Shown in pieces: positions 19,116-28,388 of a stretch of 64,000 bases of DNA. Every line of letters begins with the position of its first letter. The first letter of the stretch is position 1. A model generated the notes under the pieces. That model ran no database searches, was not told where the DNA came from, and worked only from the letters and a program-made list of their open reading frames with translations. The position numbers and the translations under genes were made by a program. Source of the stretch: Alkalihalobacillus deserti (GTDB lineage: Bacteria > Bacillota > Bacilli > Bacillales > Bacillaceae_D); contig NZ_JAJAFR010000004.1 of the NCBI RefSeq assembly GCF_020734105.1, positions 124,001 through 188,000 of the forward strand. The letters are read 5' to 3'.

Positions 19116-19152
19116 AGAAAACGTTCACAAAAGCTTAATAAATCGGTATAAT
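19116..19152 (+). promoter_or_regulatory. citZ promoter with a cre-like sequence over the -35
   Basis: TTCACA (19124-19129), a 17-base spacer and TATAAT (19147-19152). The sequence GAGAAAACGTTCACA overlapping the -35 matches the relaxed CcpA cre consensus except at two outer positions. Carbon catabolite control of citZ is known in B. subtilis; here it is inferred. Confidence 0.55.
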
Positions 19153-19259
19153 AGAACTTGTGAACATTCCTCTACATAGAAACCGCTACATTCCTAATAA
19201 GGAAGTGTAAGCATTTACTATTTAGGGAAACTAAGTTTTTAAGAAAAGGAGAGGTTAAC

Positions 19260-20375
19260 GTGAGTACAACTCGTGGTCTAGAAGGTATTGTAGCAACGAC
19301 GTCAAGCGTTAGTTCAATTATTGAAAGTGTCCTTACATACCAAGGATATGATATTGATGATTTAGCGGATAATGCGAGTTTTGAAGAGGTTATTTATCTC
19401 TTATGGAATGGACGATTACCAAATTCAACGGAGTTAAGTCAATTTACTCAAGAGCTTGCAGATCATGCAGAAGTTCCTAAAGAAATTATTGACCAAATGA
19501 AAGCTTATCCGATCGAGAAAGTTCATCCAATGGCAGCACTTCGGTCAGCGATTTCAAGTTTGGCATTATTTGATGAACAAGCAGATGTAATGGAAGAGGA
19601 AGCAAACCGACTTAAAGCGATCAAGATTCAAGCACAAATACCAACGGTCGTGACAGCGTTTTCACGTGTGCGTGATGGTTTAGAACCGGTTGCTCCACGT
19701 AATGATTTGGGCTTTGCCGCAAACTTCTTATACATGCTAACGGGTAAAGAACCAGATGAAATTGCTGTAAATGCCTTTAATAAAGCACTTGTATTGCATG
19801 CTGACCATGAGTTGAATGCTTCTACGTTTACAGCTCGTGTCTGTGTGGCAACCTTATCAGATGTTTACTCAGGAATTACGGCTGCGATTGGCGCTCTAAA
19901 AGGTCCATTACATGGCGGTGCAAACGAAGCTGTTATGAAAATGCTTATGGAGATTGGAGAAGTTGAAAACGTAGAACCTTACATTCGCAAAGCATTGGAC
20001 AATAAAGAAAAGATCATGGGCTTTGGACACCGTGTATACAAGGACGGAGACCCACGTGCGAAACATTTAAAAGAAATGTCGAAACGACTTACTGAAATCA
20101 CTGGTGAAACAAAGTGGTATGAAATGTCTAAAAAAATCAACGAGATGGTTACAGGAGAAAAAGGCCTACTTCCAAATGTGGATTTTTATTCAGCAAGTGT
20201 ATACCATAGCCTTGGGATTAAGCATGATCTATTTACACCGATTTTTGCCGTGAGTCGTGCGTCTGGTTGGTTAGCGCATATTCTTGAGCAATACAGTAAC
20301 AACCGTCTTATCCGTCCGCGTGCAGAATATGTGGGACCTGGTAAACAAGTTTATATTCCAATTGAACAACGCTAA
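19260..20375 (+). CDS. citZ: Citrate synthase
   Basis: Condenses oxaloacetate with acetyl-CoA, the entry step of the TCA cycle. Its 371 residues fit the short bacterial type II enzyme. Catalytic residues are visible: histidine in GPLHGGANEAV (about 221), histidine in MGFGHRVYKDGDPRA (about 260) and aspartate in NVDFYSASVYHSLGI (about 311). The GTG start follows AGGAGAGG. A leader of about 100 bases separates it from the promoter and contains a small hairpin (19187-19208). icd and mdh follow, each with separate signals. Confidence 0.95.
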   Translation: MSTTRGLEGIVATTSSVSSIIESVLTYQGYDIDDLADNASFEEVIYLLWNGRLPNSTELSQFTQELADHAEVPKEIIDQMKAYPIEKVHPMAALRSAISSLALFDEQADVMEEEANRLKAIKIQAQIPTVVTAFSRVRDGLEPVAPRNDLGFAANFLYMLTGKEPDEIAVNAFNKALVLHADHELNASTFTARVCVATLSDVYSGITAAIGALKGPLHGGANEAVMKMLMEIGEVENVEPYIRKALDNKEKIMGFGHRVYKDGDPRAKHLKEMSKRLTEITGETKWYEMSKKINEMVTGEKGLLPNVDFYSASVYHSLGIKHDLFTPIFAVSRASGWLAHILEQYSNNRLIRPRAEYVGPGKQVYIPIEQR

Positions 20376-20413
20376 TATATGCCTGGGGGGAATGATCTCC
20401 CTTACATAGATTA

Positions 20414-20443
20414 TTGACAACCGTGTTAAGTTTTGTCTACATT
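20414..20443 (+). promoter_or_regulatory. SigA-type promoter for icd
   Basis: TTGACA (20414-20419), an 18-base spacer and TACATT (20438-20443), 48 bases before the icd ATG. It suggests icd can be transcribed apart from citZ. Confidence 0.5.
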
Positions 20444-20491
20444 AGACTAAGTAGTCTTATATTTTTTCAATTATTTTAGGAGGTAAAGAAC

Positions 20492-21754
20492 ATGGCAGAC
20501 GTAATTAAAGTAAACAACGGTGTACTCGATGTACCTAACAACCCAATCGTTCCTTATATTGAAGGTGATGGTATTGGAGCAGATATCTGGGCAGCTGCTT
20601 CACGTGTACTAGATGCTGCTGTTGAAAAAGCATACAACGGTGAAAAGAAAATAGAGTGGAAAGAAATTCTTGCTGGAGAAAAAGCTTTCAACCAAACAGG
20701 TGAATGGCTTCCGGAAGAAACGTTAGAAGCCATTCGTGAATATATGATTGCAATCAAAGGACCTTTAACAACGCCTATCGGTGGTGGGATTCGTTCTTTA
20801 AACGTTGCTCTTCGTCAAGAACTTGATCTGTATGTATGTCTTCGTCCTGTTCGTTATTTTGATGGCGTTCCATCACCTATAAAACGTCCTGAAGATACAG
20901 ACATGGTTATTTTCCGTGAAAATTCTGAAGATATCTATGCTGGTATTGAGTTTAAAGAGGGCTCTGATGAAGTTAAGAAACTAATTGCTTTCTTACAAAA
21001 CGAAATGGGAGCTACGAAAATTCGTTTCCCTGAGACTTCAGGTATTGGTATTAAGCCTGTATCGCAGGAAGGAACAGACCGACTGGTTCGTGCGGCTATT
21101 CAATATGCAATTGACGAAGGTCGTAAGAGTGTGACATTAGTACACAAAGGGAACATTATGAAATTCACTGAAGGAGCATTCAAAAACTGGGGTTATGAAG
21201 TGGCCGAGCGTGAATTCGGAGATAAAGTCTTCACATGGGCTCAGTATGACAAGTTAGTTGAGACAGAAGGTAAAGAAGCAGCTAACAAAGCGCAAGCAGA
21301 CGCTGAAGCTGAAGGGAAGATTATCGTTAAAGATTCGATCGCTGATATCTTCTTACAACAAATTTTAACTCGTCCTAAAGAATTTGATGTTGTAGCAACA
21401 ATGAACTTAAACGGTGATTATATTTCTGATGCACTTGCTGCTCAAGTAGGCGGAATTGGTATTGCTCCAGGAGCAAACATCAACTACGATACAGGACATG
21501 CAATTTTTGAAGCGACACATGGTACAGCACCAAAATATGCAGGTCTTGACAAAGTTAATCCATCTTCAGTTCTTCTTTCTGGAGAGTTAATGCTTCGTCA
21601 CTTAGGTTGGTTTGAAGCAGCTGATTTAATCATGGCATCAATGGATAAAACAATTGCAAGCAAAGTGGTAACATATGATTTCGCACGTCTTATGGACGGC
21701 GCTACAGAAGTATCATGTTCTGGATTTGCAGAAGAATTAATTAAAAACCTTTAA
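20492..21754 (+). CDS. icd: Isocitrate dehydrogenase (NADP+)
   Basis: Oxidative decarboxylation of isocitrate to 2-oxoglutarate with NADPH. Its 420 residues match the Bacillus enzyme. The N-terminal [13 protein letters not shown], the substrate segment [30 protein letters not shown] and the cofactor region [12 protein letters not shown] are all present. The serine of [13 protein letters not shown] lies in the loop equivalent to the phosphorylated serine of E. coli Icd. AGGAGG precedes the ATG. Two stacked hairpins separate it from mdh. Confidence 0.95.
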   Translation: MADVIKVNNGVLDVPNNPIVPYIEGDGIGADIWAAASRVLDAAVEKAYNGEKKIEWKEILAGEKAFNQTGEWLPEETLEAIREYMIAIKGPLTTPIGGGIRSLNVALRQELDLYVCLRPVRYFDGVPSPIKRPEDTDMVIFRENSEDIYAGIEFKEGSDEVKKLIAFLQNEMGATKIRFPETSGIGIKPVSQEGTDRLVRAAIQYAIDEGRKSVTLVHKGNIMKFTEGAFKNWGYEVAEREFGDKVFTWAQYDKLVETEGKEAANKAQADAEAEGKIIVKDSIADIFLQQILTRPKEFDVVATMNLNGDYISDALAAQVGGIGIAPGANINYDTGHAIFEATHGTAPKYAGLDKVNPSSVLLSGELMLRHLGWFEAADLIMASMDKTIASKVVTYDFARLMDGATEVSCSGFAEELIKNL

Positions 21755-21758
21755 AAGA

Positions 21759-21802
21759 GATGTAATACAAGAAGGTCGGTTTTTACCTTTTTGTATTACA
21801 TC
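21759..21802. terminator. Hairpin after icd, first of two
   Basis: An 18-bp inverted repeat with one mismatch (21759-21776 and 21785-21802), with inner GAAGGT/ACCTTTTT arms. Member of the AAAAAGGT hairpin family. Confidence 0.65.
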
Positions 21803-21833
21803 GCAAACTACTATGTATCGCTCTAAGTCAGTT

Positions 21834-21865
21834 GTTCAAAAAGGTTGCTTTATACCTTTTTGAAC
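21834..21865. terminator. Hairpin after icd, second of two
   Basis: A perfect 12-bp inverted repeat, GTTCAAAAAGGT (21834-21845) and ACCTTTTTGAAC (21854-21865), with an eight-base loop. Same inner core as the preceding hairpin, 31 bases away. Confidence 0.65.
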
Positions 21866-21914
21866 ATAAAATTCAACTTCTTTAAAATATTATTTTGCGG
21901 GGAGTGAGTGTGTG

Positions 21915-22859
21915 ATGGCAATTAAGCGTAGAAAGATTTCAGTTATTGGTGGTGGCTTCACGGGAGCTACTACAGCTCTTATGGTTGCTCAAAAAGAATT
22001 AGGCGATGTTGTTCTTCTTGATATTCCGCAAATGGAAGGTCCAACAAAAGGGAAAGCATTAGATATGCTAGAATCAACACCTGTTGCTGGGATTGATGTT
22101 AATATTATTGGTTCTTCAAATTATGAAGATACTAAGGACTCTGACGTTGTTGTAATTACTGCAGGAATTGCACGTAAACCAGGTATGAGTCGCGATGATC
22201 TTGTAAATACAAATGCTGGAATCATGAAGGCTGTTACAAGAGAAGTTGTTAAATATTCTCCAAACTGCTACATTATTGTTTTAACTAACCCAGCAGATGC
22301 AATGACTTATACTGTTTACAAAGAGTCAGGGTTCCCGAAAAATCGTGTAATTGGTCAATCAGGTGTACTTGATACTGCACGTTTCCGTACATTTGTTGCT
22401 CAAGAACTAAACCTATCTGTTGAAGATATTACAGGCTTTGTTCTTGGTGGACACGGTGATGACATGGTACCTCTTATTCGCTATTCAGCTGCTGGTGGTG
22501 TTCCACTTGAGAAACTTATCCCCAAAGATCGCTTAGACGCTATCGTTGAGCGTACACGTAAGGGTGGCGGTGAGATTGTTGGTCTTCTAGGTAACGGAAG
22601 TGCTTACTATGCTCCAGCTGCATCACTTACTCAAATGGTTGAAGCGATCATTAAAGATAAAAAGCGTGTTATTCCAACAATTGCTTATCTTGAAGGCGAG
22701 TATGGTTATAATGACCTTTATGTTGGTGTTCCTACAATCCTTGGTGGAGACGGAATTGAAAAAGTCATTGAGCTTGATTTAACAGAAGATGAAAAAGAAG
22801 CACTTGGTAAATCTGTTGAATCTATTCGTAATGTTATGTCTGCATTGCCAACTAAATAA
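21915..22859 (+). CDS. mdh: Malate dehydrogenase (lactate-dehydrogenase-like, NAD+)
   Basis: Interconverts malate and oxaloacetate in the TCA cycle. At 314 residues it has the Rossmann loop [12 protein letters not shown], where the second glycine pair is GGGFTG. Substrate arginines are in [11 protein letters not shown] and [14 protein letters not shown], and the catalytic histidine in [12 protein letters not shown]. The ATG at 21915 or the GTG at 21912 could both serve; GGGGAG lies upstream. A strong terminator follows. Confidence 0.95.
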   Translation: MAIKRRKISVIGGGFTGATTALMVAQKELGDVVLLDIPQMEGPTKGKALDMLESTPVAGIDVNIIGSSNYEDTKDSDVVVITAGIARKPGMSRDDLVNTNAGIMKAVTREVVKYSPNCYIIVLTNPADAMTYTVYKESGFPKNRVIGQSGVLDTARFRTFVAQELNLSVEDITGFVLGGHGDDMVPLIRYSAAGGVPLEKLIPKDRLDAIVERTRKGGGEIVGLLGNGSAYYAPAASLTQMVEAIIKDKKRVIPTIAYLEGEYGYNDLYVGVPTILGGDGIEKVIELDLTEDEKEALGKSVESIRNVMSALPTK

Positions 22860-22913
22860 TTGCTGAATCAGGAAGTATTCCTGTATGACTAGCATGTTGC
22901 ATAATATTTGTTT

Positions 22914-22946
22914 AAGTACACCGCTTGATTAGTGGTGTACTTTTTT
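22914..22946 (+). terminator. Terminator after mdh
   Basis: AAGTACACC pairs with GGTGTACTT around an 11-base loop, followed by TTTTT. Confidence 0.85.
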
Positions 22947-23231
22947 GGTGTGCCTGGCTGTAATAGGGTGCAACTCCTGAGTCGTCAAGGCGGAATTAAT
23001 GGTTAGATTAACGCAAGTATGTCCCTGGCGACGTAGAATTAAGGTAATTCAATATTTTATGTTCAGCTTAAAAAAGTGGTCACTTTTGTACTTAACGAGC
23101 TGAACGACAAATAGAGTCATCTACTGTGTTGATTGTGCTATACTAAAATTATAAAAAGAGAAGCTATTTATGTTGATCCGCTGCAGGGATGAACCGTAAC
23201 ATTTTGCTCGTTTCGAGCTTGGAGGATGAAT

Positions 23232-23948
23232 ATGTCACAACGCTTATTAATTGTCGATGATGAAGAATCAATTGTTACTCTACTTCAATTTAATTTGGAG
23301 CAGTCTGGTTATGAAGTGATAACTGCAATGGAGGGTGCGACAGCGCTTGAACTCGCAACCAATCAAAACTTTGATTTGCTTATTCTTGACCTCATGTTAC
23401 CTGAACTAAATGGTTTAGATGTGTGTAAGTCTTTACGTCAAAACAAAGTTATGACACCTATTTTGATGCTCACCGCTAAAGACGATGAATTTGATAAAAT
23501 ATTAGGCTTAGAACTTGGAGCTGACGATTACATGACAAAACCATTTAGCCCAAGGGAAGTGGTTGCAAGAGTTCGCGCAATATTAAGACGCGCCAACCCC
23601 TCTATTACAGAAGCGATGGTTGGAAAAAGTGGTTTTCAAGATCATGTTATTAAGTTTGGCGAAGTAGCCATATATCCTGAGAACTACGAAGTACTCTTTA
23701 AAAATCAGTCACTTGAATTAACGCCGAAGGAATTTGAATTACTTTTATATCTAGCCAATCATAAAGGCCGTGTTTTGACAAGAGATCAACTTTTAAACGC
23801 TGTTTGGAACTATGAATTTGTCGGCGACACAAGAATTGTCGATGTACATATAAGTCATCTTCGAGAAAAAATAGAAGTAAATACGAAAAAGCCGGTTTAC
23901 ATTAAGACAATCCGAGGGCTCGGTTATAAATTAGAGGAGCCTCTCTAA
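23232..23948 (+). CDS. phoP: Phosphate response regulator PhoP
   Basis: OmpR-family regulator of the phosphate starvation response, 238 residues. The receiver domain has the acidic pair in LLIVDDEES, the phospho-acceptor aspartate about 53 (ILDLMLPELNG) and the conserved lysine in YMTKPFSP. The C-terminal winged helix shows LTPKEFELLLYLANHKGRVL and RIVDVHISHLREKI. ATG 23232 is six bases after GGAGG; the in-frame ATG at 23226 lies on that site. phoR starts at the next base after the stop. Confidence 0.93.
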   Translation: MSQRLLIVDDEESIVTLLQFNLEQSGYEVITAMEGATALELATNQNFDLLILDLMLPELNGLDVCKSLRQNKVMTPILMLTAKDDEFDKILGLELGADDYMTKPFSPREVVARVRAILRRANPSITEAMVGKSGFQDHVIKFGEVAIYPENYEVLFKNQSLELTPKEFELLLYLANHKGRVLTRDQLLNAVWNYEFVGDTRIVDVHISHLREKIEVNTKKPVYIKTIRGLGYKLEEPL

Positions 23949-25724
23949 ATGTATAAACTTCGATTTAAGCTCATTTTTGCCATTTTATTGATTACACTGC
24001 TTGTTATGGCAGGACTTGGCATTGTTATTGGGCAGATGTATCAAACGTTTTATGTGAATAACTTAACTGAACGGATTGAAAAAGAAGCTAACTTAGCTGC
24101 GTATATGATAAGTGAAGAAAGCATGAAGGGGGAAACACCTCAACGTTTAGCGATGAAGTTTGCAGAAAAGCTAGATGCACGAGTAACCATTATTTTGCCG
24201 GATGGAACTGTTATTGGTGAATCAGCGAAAGATCCTTCACTAATGGAGAATCATTTAGTTAGACCGGAGATTGCTGCCGTGGAGAGAGGAGATGAAGGAA
24301 CAGCAATCCGTTATAGTGATACTGTAAATGACGAATTGCTCTATTATGCAGTTGCTATTACTGATTCTACAGGAACGCATTTAGGTTTTTTACGTTTGGG
24401 GCTTTCGACTCAAACATTAGATGATATAAATCAAATGATCTGGGGAATATTAGCAACATGTTTCTTCATTGCTTTTATTATCATTGTGTCTATTATTTAC
24501 CGAGTAGCCAATGAAATGATAAGGCCGATTGAACAGGCTACAGTTGTAGCCAATGAGTTAGCGGAGGGTAATTTTAAAGTTAGAATACAAGAAGGGAAGC
24601 GGGATGAGATTGGACAATTGACGCGGTCAATTAACATTCTAGCTTACAATTTAGAGCGACTTACTAAACGGCACCAGGCTCAACAGGAACGGTTGGAAAC
24701 GTTAATAGAAAACATGGGAAGTGGCTTGATCCTTATTAATAAAAAAGGGGATATCACTCTCATTAATGGTACCTGTCGTTTGATCTTTCAAGAGAATACT
24801 GATTCTTGGTTAAATCAACTTTATCATGACGTGATTAAGCATAAAGAGGTCATTCACATTGTTCAGACCATTTTCTTGACAGAGGAAAACCAAAGAAAAC
24901 AAATTCATTTTCCTGTAAAACTTGAAGTACGCCACTTTGAGGTGTATGGAGCACCGGTGATGAGCAGGAGAGGTAAAATAAAAGGAATCGTTCTTGTCCT
25001 TCATGATATTACTGACTTAAAAAAACTTGAGCAAGTAAGAACCGATTTTGTTACAAATGTCTCTCATGAATTAAAGACGCCTGTAACTTCGATAAAAGGA
25101 TTTACAGAAACCCTTTTAGATGGGGCTATGAATTCGGAATCGTTAAGGGAGAAATTCCTAAATATTATCTCGAAAGAAAGTGAACGGCTTCAAAATTTAA
25201 TAGAAGAATTACTTGAACTTTCAAGAATAGAGCATTCTTATTTCAGGCTCAATTGGCATACCACTAACTTCAAAAGTATTATTGAAGAAGTGTTTGATTT
25301 ATTAAAAGAAAAAGCTACTCATAAAGAAATTAATCTTGATTTAGTCATTGAAGGAGATACGACTTTAGAAGGGGATACAGCTCGTCTTAAACAGATTGCA
25401 ATAAACTTAATTAATAATGCGATTACGTATACGCCAATTGGTGGAGAAGTGACGGTTTTTGTAAAAGGGAGAGATAACCGAGTCGAGTTAGATGTAATTG
25501 ATACGGGAGTGGGGATAAGTGAAAGTGAGCTACCTAGAATTTTTGAACGTTTCTACAGAGTAGACAGAGCGCGTAGCAGAAATTCAGGTGGTACGGGGCT
25601 CGGTTTAGCCATTGTGAAGCATTTAGTCGAGGCGCACTCAGCTGTCCTATCCGTGAAAAGTCAAATTGGAAAAGGAACGACATTTTCAATTGAATTTAAT
25701 AAAGAGCGACAGAAGACAGATTAA
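23949..25724 (+). CDS. phoR: Phosphate sensor histidine kinase PhoR
   Basis: Membrane sensor kinase partner of PhoP, 591 residues. Two membrane helices (about 8-28 and 165-185) flank an extracytoplasmic domain of about 135 residues; HAMP follows (about 187-240), then a PAS domain. The phospho-acceptor histidine is about 373 in FVTNVSHELKTPVTSIKG. ATP-binding boxes are LINNAITYTP, DTGVGISE and GGTGLGLAIVKHL. It abuts phoP with no gap, so the two are co-translated. Confidence 0.93.
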   Translation: MYKLRFKLIFAILLITLLVMAGLGIVIGQMYQTFYVNNLTERIEKEANLAAYMISEESMKGETPQRLAMKFAEKLDARVTIILPDGTVIGESAKDPSLMENHLVRPEIAAVERGDEGTAIRYSDTVNDELLYYAVAITDSTGTHLGFLRLGLSTQTLDDINQMIWGILATCFFIAFIIIVSIIYRVANEMIRPIEQATVVANELAEGNFKVRIQEGKRDEIGQLTRSINILAYNLERLTKRHQAQQERLETLIENMGSGLILINKKGDITLINGTCRLIFQENTDSWLNQLYHDVIKHKEVIHIVQTIFLTEENQRKQIHFPVKLEVRHFEVYGAPVMSRRGKIKGIVLVLHDITDLKKLEQVRTDFVTNVSHELKTPVTSIKGFTETLLDGAMNSESLREKFLNIISKESERLQNLIEELLELSRIEHSYFRLNWHTTNFKSIIEEVFDLLKEKATHKEINLDLVIEGDTTLEGDTARLKQIAINLINNAITYTPIGGEVTVFVKGRDNRVELDVIDTGVGISESELPRIFERFYRVDRARSRNSGGTGLGLAIVKHLVEAHSAVLSVKSQIGKGTTFSIEFNKERQKTD

Positions 25725-25740
25725 TTATTTACAAATGATT

Positions 25741-25866
25741 TAAGCAATGAGAGTAGTCGCAGCATCTTTTGAGCCTTTTATGAGTGCCCTTCTGTAGGAG
25801 GGCACTAAGCGAACGGAGCCATTGCCGGCTTCGTTCTTACTCAAAAGGTCGGCTTTTCCCTTTTTG
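25741..25866 (+). repeat. Structured dispersed repeat, copy B
   Basis: Shares GCAATGAG, AGCC, a hairpin (AGTGCCCT 25783-25790 with AGGGCACT 25799-25806) and GCGAACGGAGCCATTG (GGAGCCATTG at 25815-25824) with copies A and C. The AAAAGGT hairpin lies at the 3' side here (25841-25866) instead of the 5' side. It occupies the phoR-hflK gap. Confidence 0.6.
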
Positions 25867-26132
25867 AAAACAACAAATGTTGCTGCCACCAATGATTATA
25901 GCGTTAACCACAAGAATCGAACCTACTTTAAATAATTGCACGAAACCCGATCATATATGACCGAATTTAAAAATCATAGACAAACCTTGATCATAAATGT
26001 ACTAGTTTTATATTTAATGCACGAACCCCTAATAACCTCTAATGACTCCTTACCTTCAGAGTTTTCTCAAAAGCCCCCATTTATCTTAAAATTTGTACTA
26101 TAATGAAAAAGAATGAAATTAATTAAAGAATA
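25867..26132 (+). other. Intergenic stretch between phoR and hflK
   Basis: AT-rich, without a credible gene. It contains AATTGCACGAAA (25934-25945) and a related TAATGCACGAA near 26015-26025, plus two similar GATCATATATGAC/GATCATAAATGTAC segments. The TGCACGAA motif recurs as a short tandem array before polA. Confidence 0.5.
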
Positions 26133-26195
26133 GTGAAACCGTTTTATCGGCAAATGCGTAGAAAGAAAGACATCATAATAAGAAGGGATGATACG

Positions 26196-27149
26196 ATGAC
26201 CATTAAGCAATTGCTCGTTGGCTTTGTTTCTTTAATAGCTGGAGCCATTCTTATTTTATTTTTAGTGACGGGATGGTACATAGTCGACGAATCTGAACAA
26301 GCTGCACTTATTACATTTGGTAAAGTAGAAGATACGATTACAGAACCTGGGTTAAAGTTTAAGATGCCGTGGCCCATACAAAGAGTAGAGATTCTCTCAA
26401 GGGGGACGTTTAACCTTCAAGTAGGTTACAGTGAAGAAGATGGTGAGGTTGTTGAATTTACTCGAGAAGCCAAAATGATAACGGGTGATGAGAATATTCT
26501 CTTTGCAGATTTGGCTGTTCAGTGGAGAATCACCGATCCAGAATTATATTTATATAGTACGTTTGATGCTGAGCAAGTATTGTATAATGCCACCTCTGCT
26601 GCTCTACGAGGAGTCATTGGGAGTACAGCAATTGATGATGTATTGACCGATCAAAGACCACAAGTAGAGGCTCAGGTTTTTGAAAATTTAGTTAATTTGT
26701 TAGAAGTCTATCAAATTGGTGTTAGTATCCAAGATGTTAAACTACAAGATGTTGAGCTTCCGACTGAAGAAGTACGTCGTGCATTTACAGAAGTAACGGA
26801 TGCTCGTGAGCAGCGTTTAACGAAAATAAATGAAGCAACTAGATATCGTAATCAGTTAATTAATGAAGCTGAAGGGGAAAAAGATGCGATCATTTCTCGG
26901 GCTGAAGGAACCCGAGCTGAGCGAATTGAGCGAGCGCGTGGGGATGTGGCGAAGTTTGATGCCCTTTATGCTGAGTATCTCGTCAACCGAGATGTCACCC
27001 GTCAACGTCTCGTTCTAGAAACGTTAGAAAATGTCTTGCCTAATACAGAGATTTATATCATGGATAGCAATAATGATACAGTAAGCTACTTACCGATTAG
27101 GCCGCTTGAGCGTGGGCAAAACACAGCAGCTGAAGGAGGAAGTAACTAA
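26196..27149 (+). CDS. hflK: HflK-like SPFH/prohibitin membrane protein
   Basis: Type II-like membrane protein of 317 residues with one N-terminal helix (about 5-27) and an SPFH/band 7 domain (EQAALITFGKVEDTITEPGL onwards). A helical region with ARSEG-like repeats (about 215-260) follows. In other bacteria HflK and HflC form a complex that holds and modulates FtsH. The chosen ATG follows AAGGGATGA; a longer start at 26133 is rejected. The stop overlaps the hflC start as TAATG. Confidence 0.88.
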   Translation: MTIKQLLVGFVSLIAGAILILFLVTGWYIVDESEQAALITFGKVEDTITEPGLKFKMPWPIQRVEILSRGTFNLQVGYSEEDGEVVEFTREAKMITGDENILFADLAVQWRITDPELYLYSTFDAEQVLYNATSAALRGVIGSTAIDDVLTDQRPQVEAQVFENLVNLLEVYQIGVSIQDVKLQDVELPTEEVRRAFTEVTDAREQRLTKINEATRYRNQLINEAEGEKDAIISRAEGTRAERIERARGDVAKFDALYAEYLVNRDVTRQRLVLETLENVLPNTEIYIMDSNNDTVSYLPIRPLERGQNTAAEGGSN

Positions 27150-28081
27150 TGAGTGATGAAAATATTGTTGATATCAATGAACGCCGTCCAAGTGATGAGT
27201 GGAAAAAGTATACGAAGCTTGGTGCTACAGTAATTATCCTAATAGTAATTTTAGCAACGATTATTAGTAATTTATTTATTGTCGAGCAAGGAGAATATAA
27301 AGTAGTTAGGCAGTTTGGTGAGGTTGTTCGAATTGAAAGTGAGCCTGGGTTAAGCTACAAAATTCCTTTTATTCAATCCGTCACAACGCTACCAAAGTAT
27401 CAAATGATTTATGACATCCCGCCAGCAGAAGTCAATACTCGTGATAAAAAAAGAGTACTTGCCGATCATTATGCGGTGTGGAGAATTGAAAGTCCTCAGC
27501 TTATGATTTCGAATACGGTGACACAGGATCGTGCCGAAGCTATTTTAGGTGAATTGATTTTCTCTGCGATTCGAGCTGAGTTAGGTCAATTGAATTTCGA
27601 TGAGATCATCAATGAAGAAAAATCATCAAGAGGAAGCTTCAATGAATTAGTTCTCGAGCGTGTAAATGAAGCACTTAAGCGTAATGAGTATGGTATTATT
27701 TTAACCGATGTTAGAATGAAGCGTACTGATCTACCTGAAGAGAATGAGCAAGCTGTATTTAGTCGCATGATTTCTGAACGTCATGCGACTGCACAGGAAT
27801 ATTTATCGCAAGGGGATGCTGAAGCAAATAGAATTCAATCTGCAACAGACCGTAAAGTAACGGAAACGATTGCAACCGCAAATGCAGATGCCAATGAAAT
27901 TGAAGGGGAAGGGGAAGCTGAAGCAGCTCGTATTTACAATGAATCATTTGGACGTGATACGGAGTTCTATCAGTTATACCGGACACTTGAATCTTATGAA
28001 AAAACGATTGGAGAAGAGACAGTTATTGTCCTTCCAGCTAATGCACCATATGCGCGTATCTTAATGGGATATACGGACTAA
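27149..28081 (+). CDS. hflC: HflC-like SPFH/prohibitin membrane protein
   Basis: Partner of HflK, 310 residues. One N-terminal membrane helix (about 27-47) is followed by a band 7 domain beginning EQGEYKVVRQFGEVVRIESEPGL in pieces, and a C-terminal helical stretch rich in Ala, Glu and Asn. Overlap with hflK (TAATG) implies translational coupling and fits equimolar assembly. A terminator follows. hflKC is not part of the B. subtilis order here. Confidence 0.88.
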   Translation: MSDENIVDINERRPSDEWKKYTKLGATVIILIVILATIISNLFIVEQGEYKVVRQFGEVVRIESEPGLSYKIPFIQSVTTLPKYQMIYDIPPAEVNTRDKKRVLADHYAVWRIESPQLMISNTVTQDRAEAILGELIFSAIRAELGQLNFDEIINEEKSSRGSFNELVLERVNEALKRNEYGIILTDVRMKRTDLPEENEQAVFSRMISERHATAQEYLSQGDAEANRIQSATDRKVTETIATANADANEIEGEGEAEAARIYNESFGRDTEFYQLYRTLESYEKTIGEETVIVLPANAPYARILMGYTD

Positions 28082-28085
28082 AGTG

Positions 28086-28119
28086 AGAGAGGGCGACTCA
28101 GTCGTCCTCTCTTTTTTTT
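28086..28119 (+). terminator. Terminator after hflKC
   Basis: AGAGAGGGCGACT pairs with AGTCGTCCTCTCT (one mismatch), followed by a run of eight T. Confidence 0.85.
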
Positions 28120-28219
28120 AAAACTCGAATGTACTTAATTTAATCTCCAGTAGCCAAATCAGTTGCAAGAAAAGCATGATTGGGGTGAAAACCAAAATAA
28201 ATTCCACGTTTTCAAAAAT

Positions 28220-28272
28220 AATTGCACAAAATTTCAACTAATTGCACGAAAACTCCAGTTAATTGCACGAGC
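28220..28272 (+). repeat. Short tandem array of AATTGCAC units before polA
   Basis: AATTGCAC starts at 28220, 28240 and 28261, so three units at 20 and 21 base spacing; the following RAAA or GAG varies. It lies about 120 bases before the polA start. Related units occur at 25934 and near 26015. Confidence 0.6.
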
Positions 28273-28388
28273 AGTTTTCTTATATGGCTAATACAAGAGG
28301 CGAATCAGCTTCTCCCTTTTTCTCATTTTCCCATGGCTATGCTACAATAAACGAAGATTACCCTAAAGAAAAGAGAGGAGTCTTTCAA

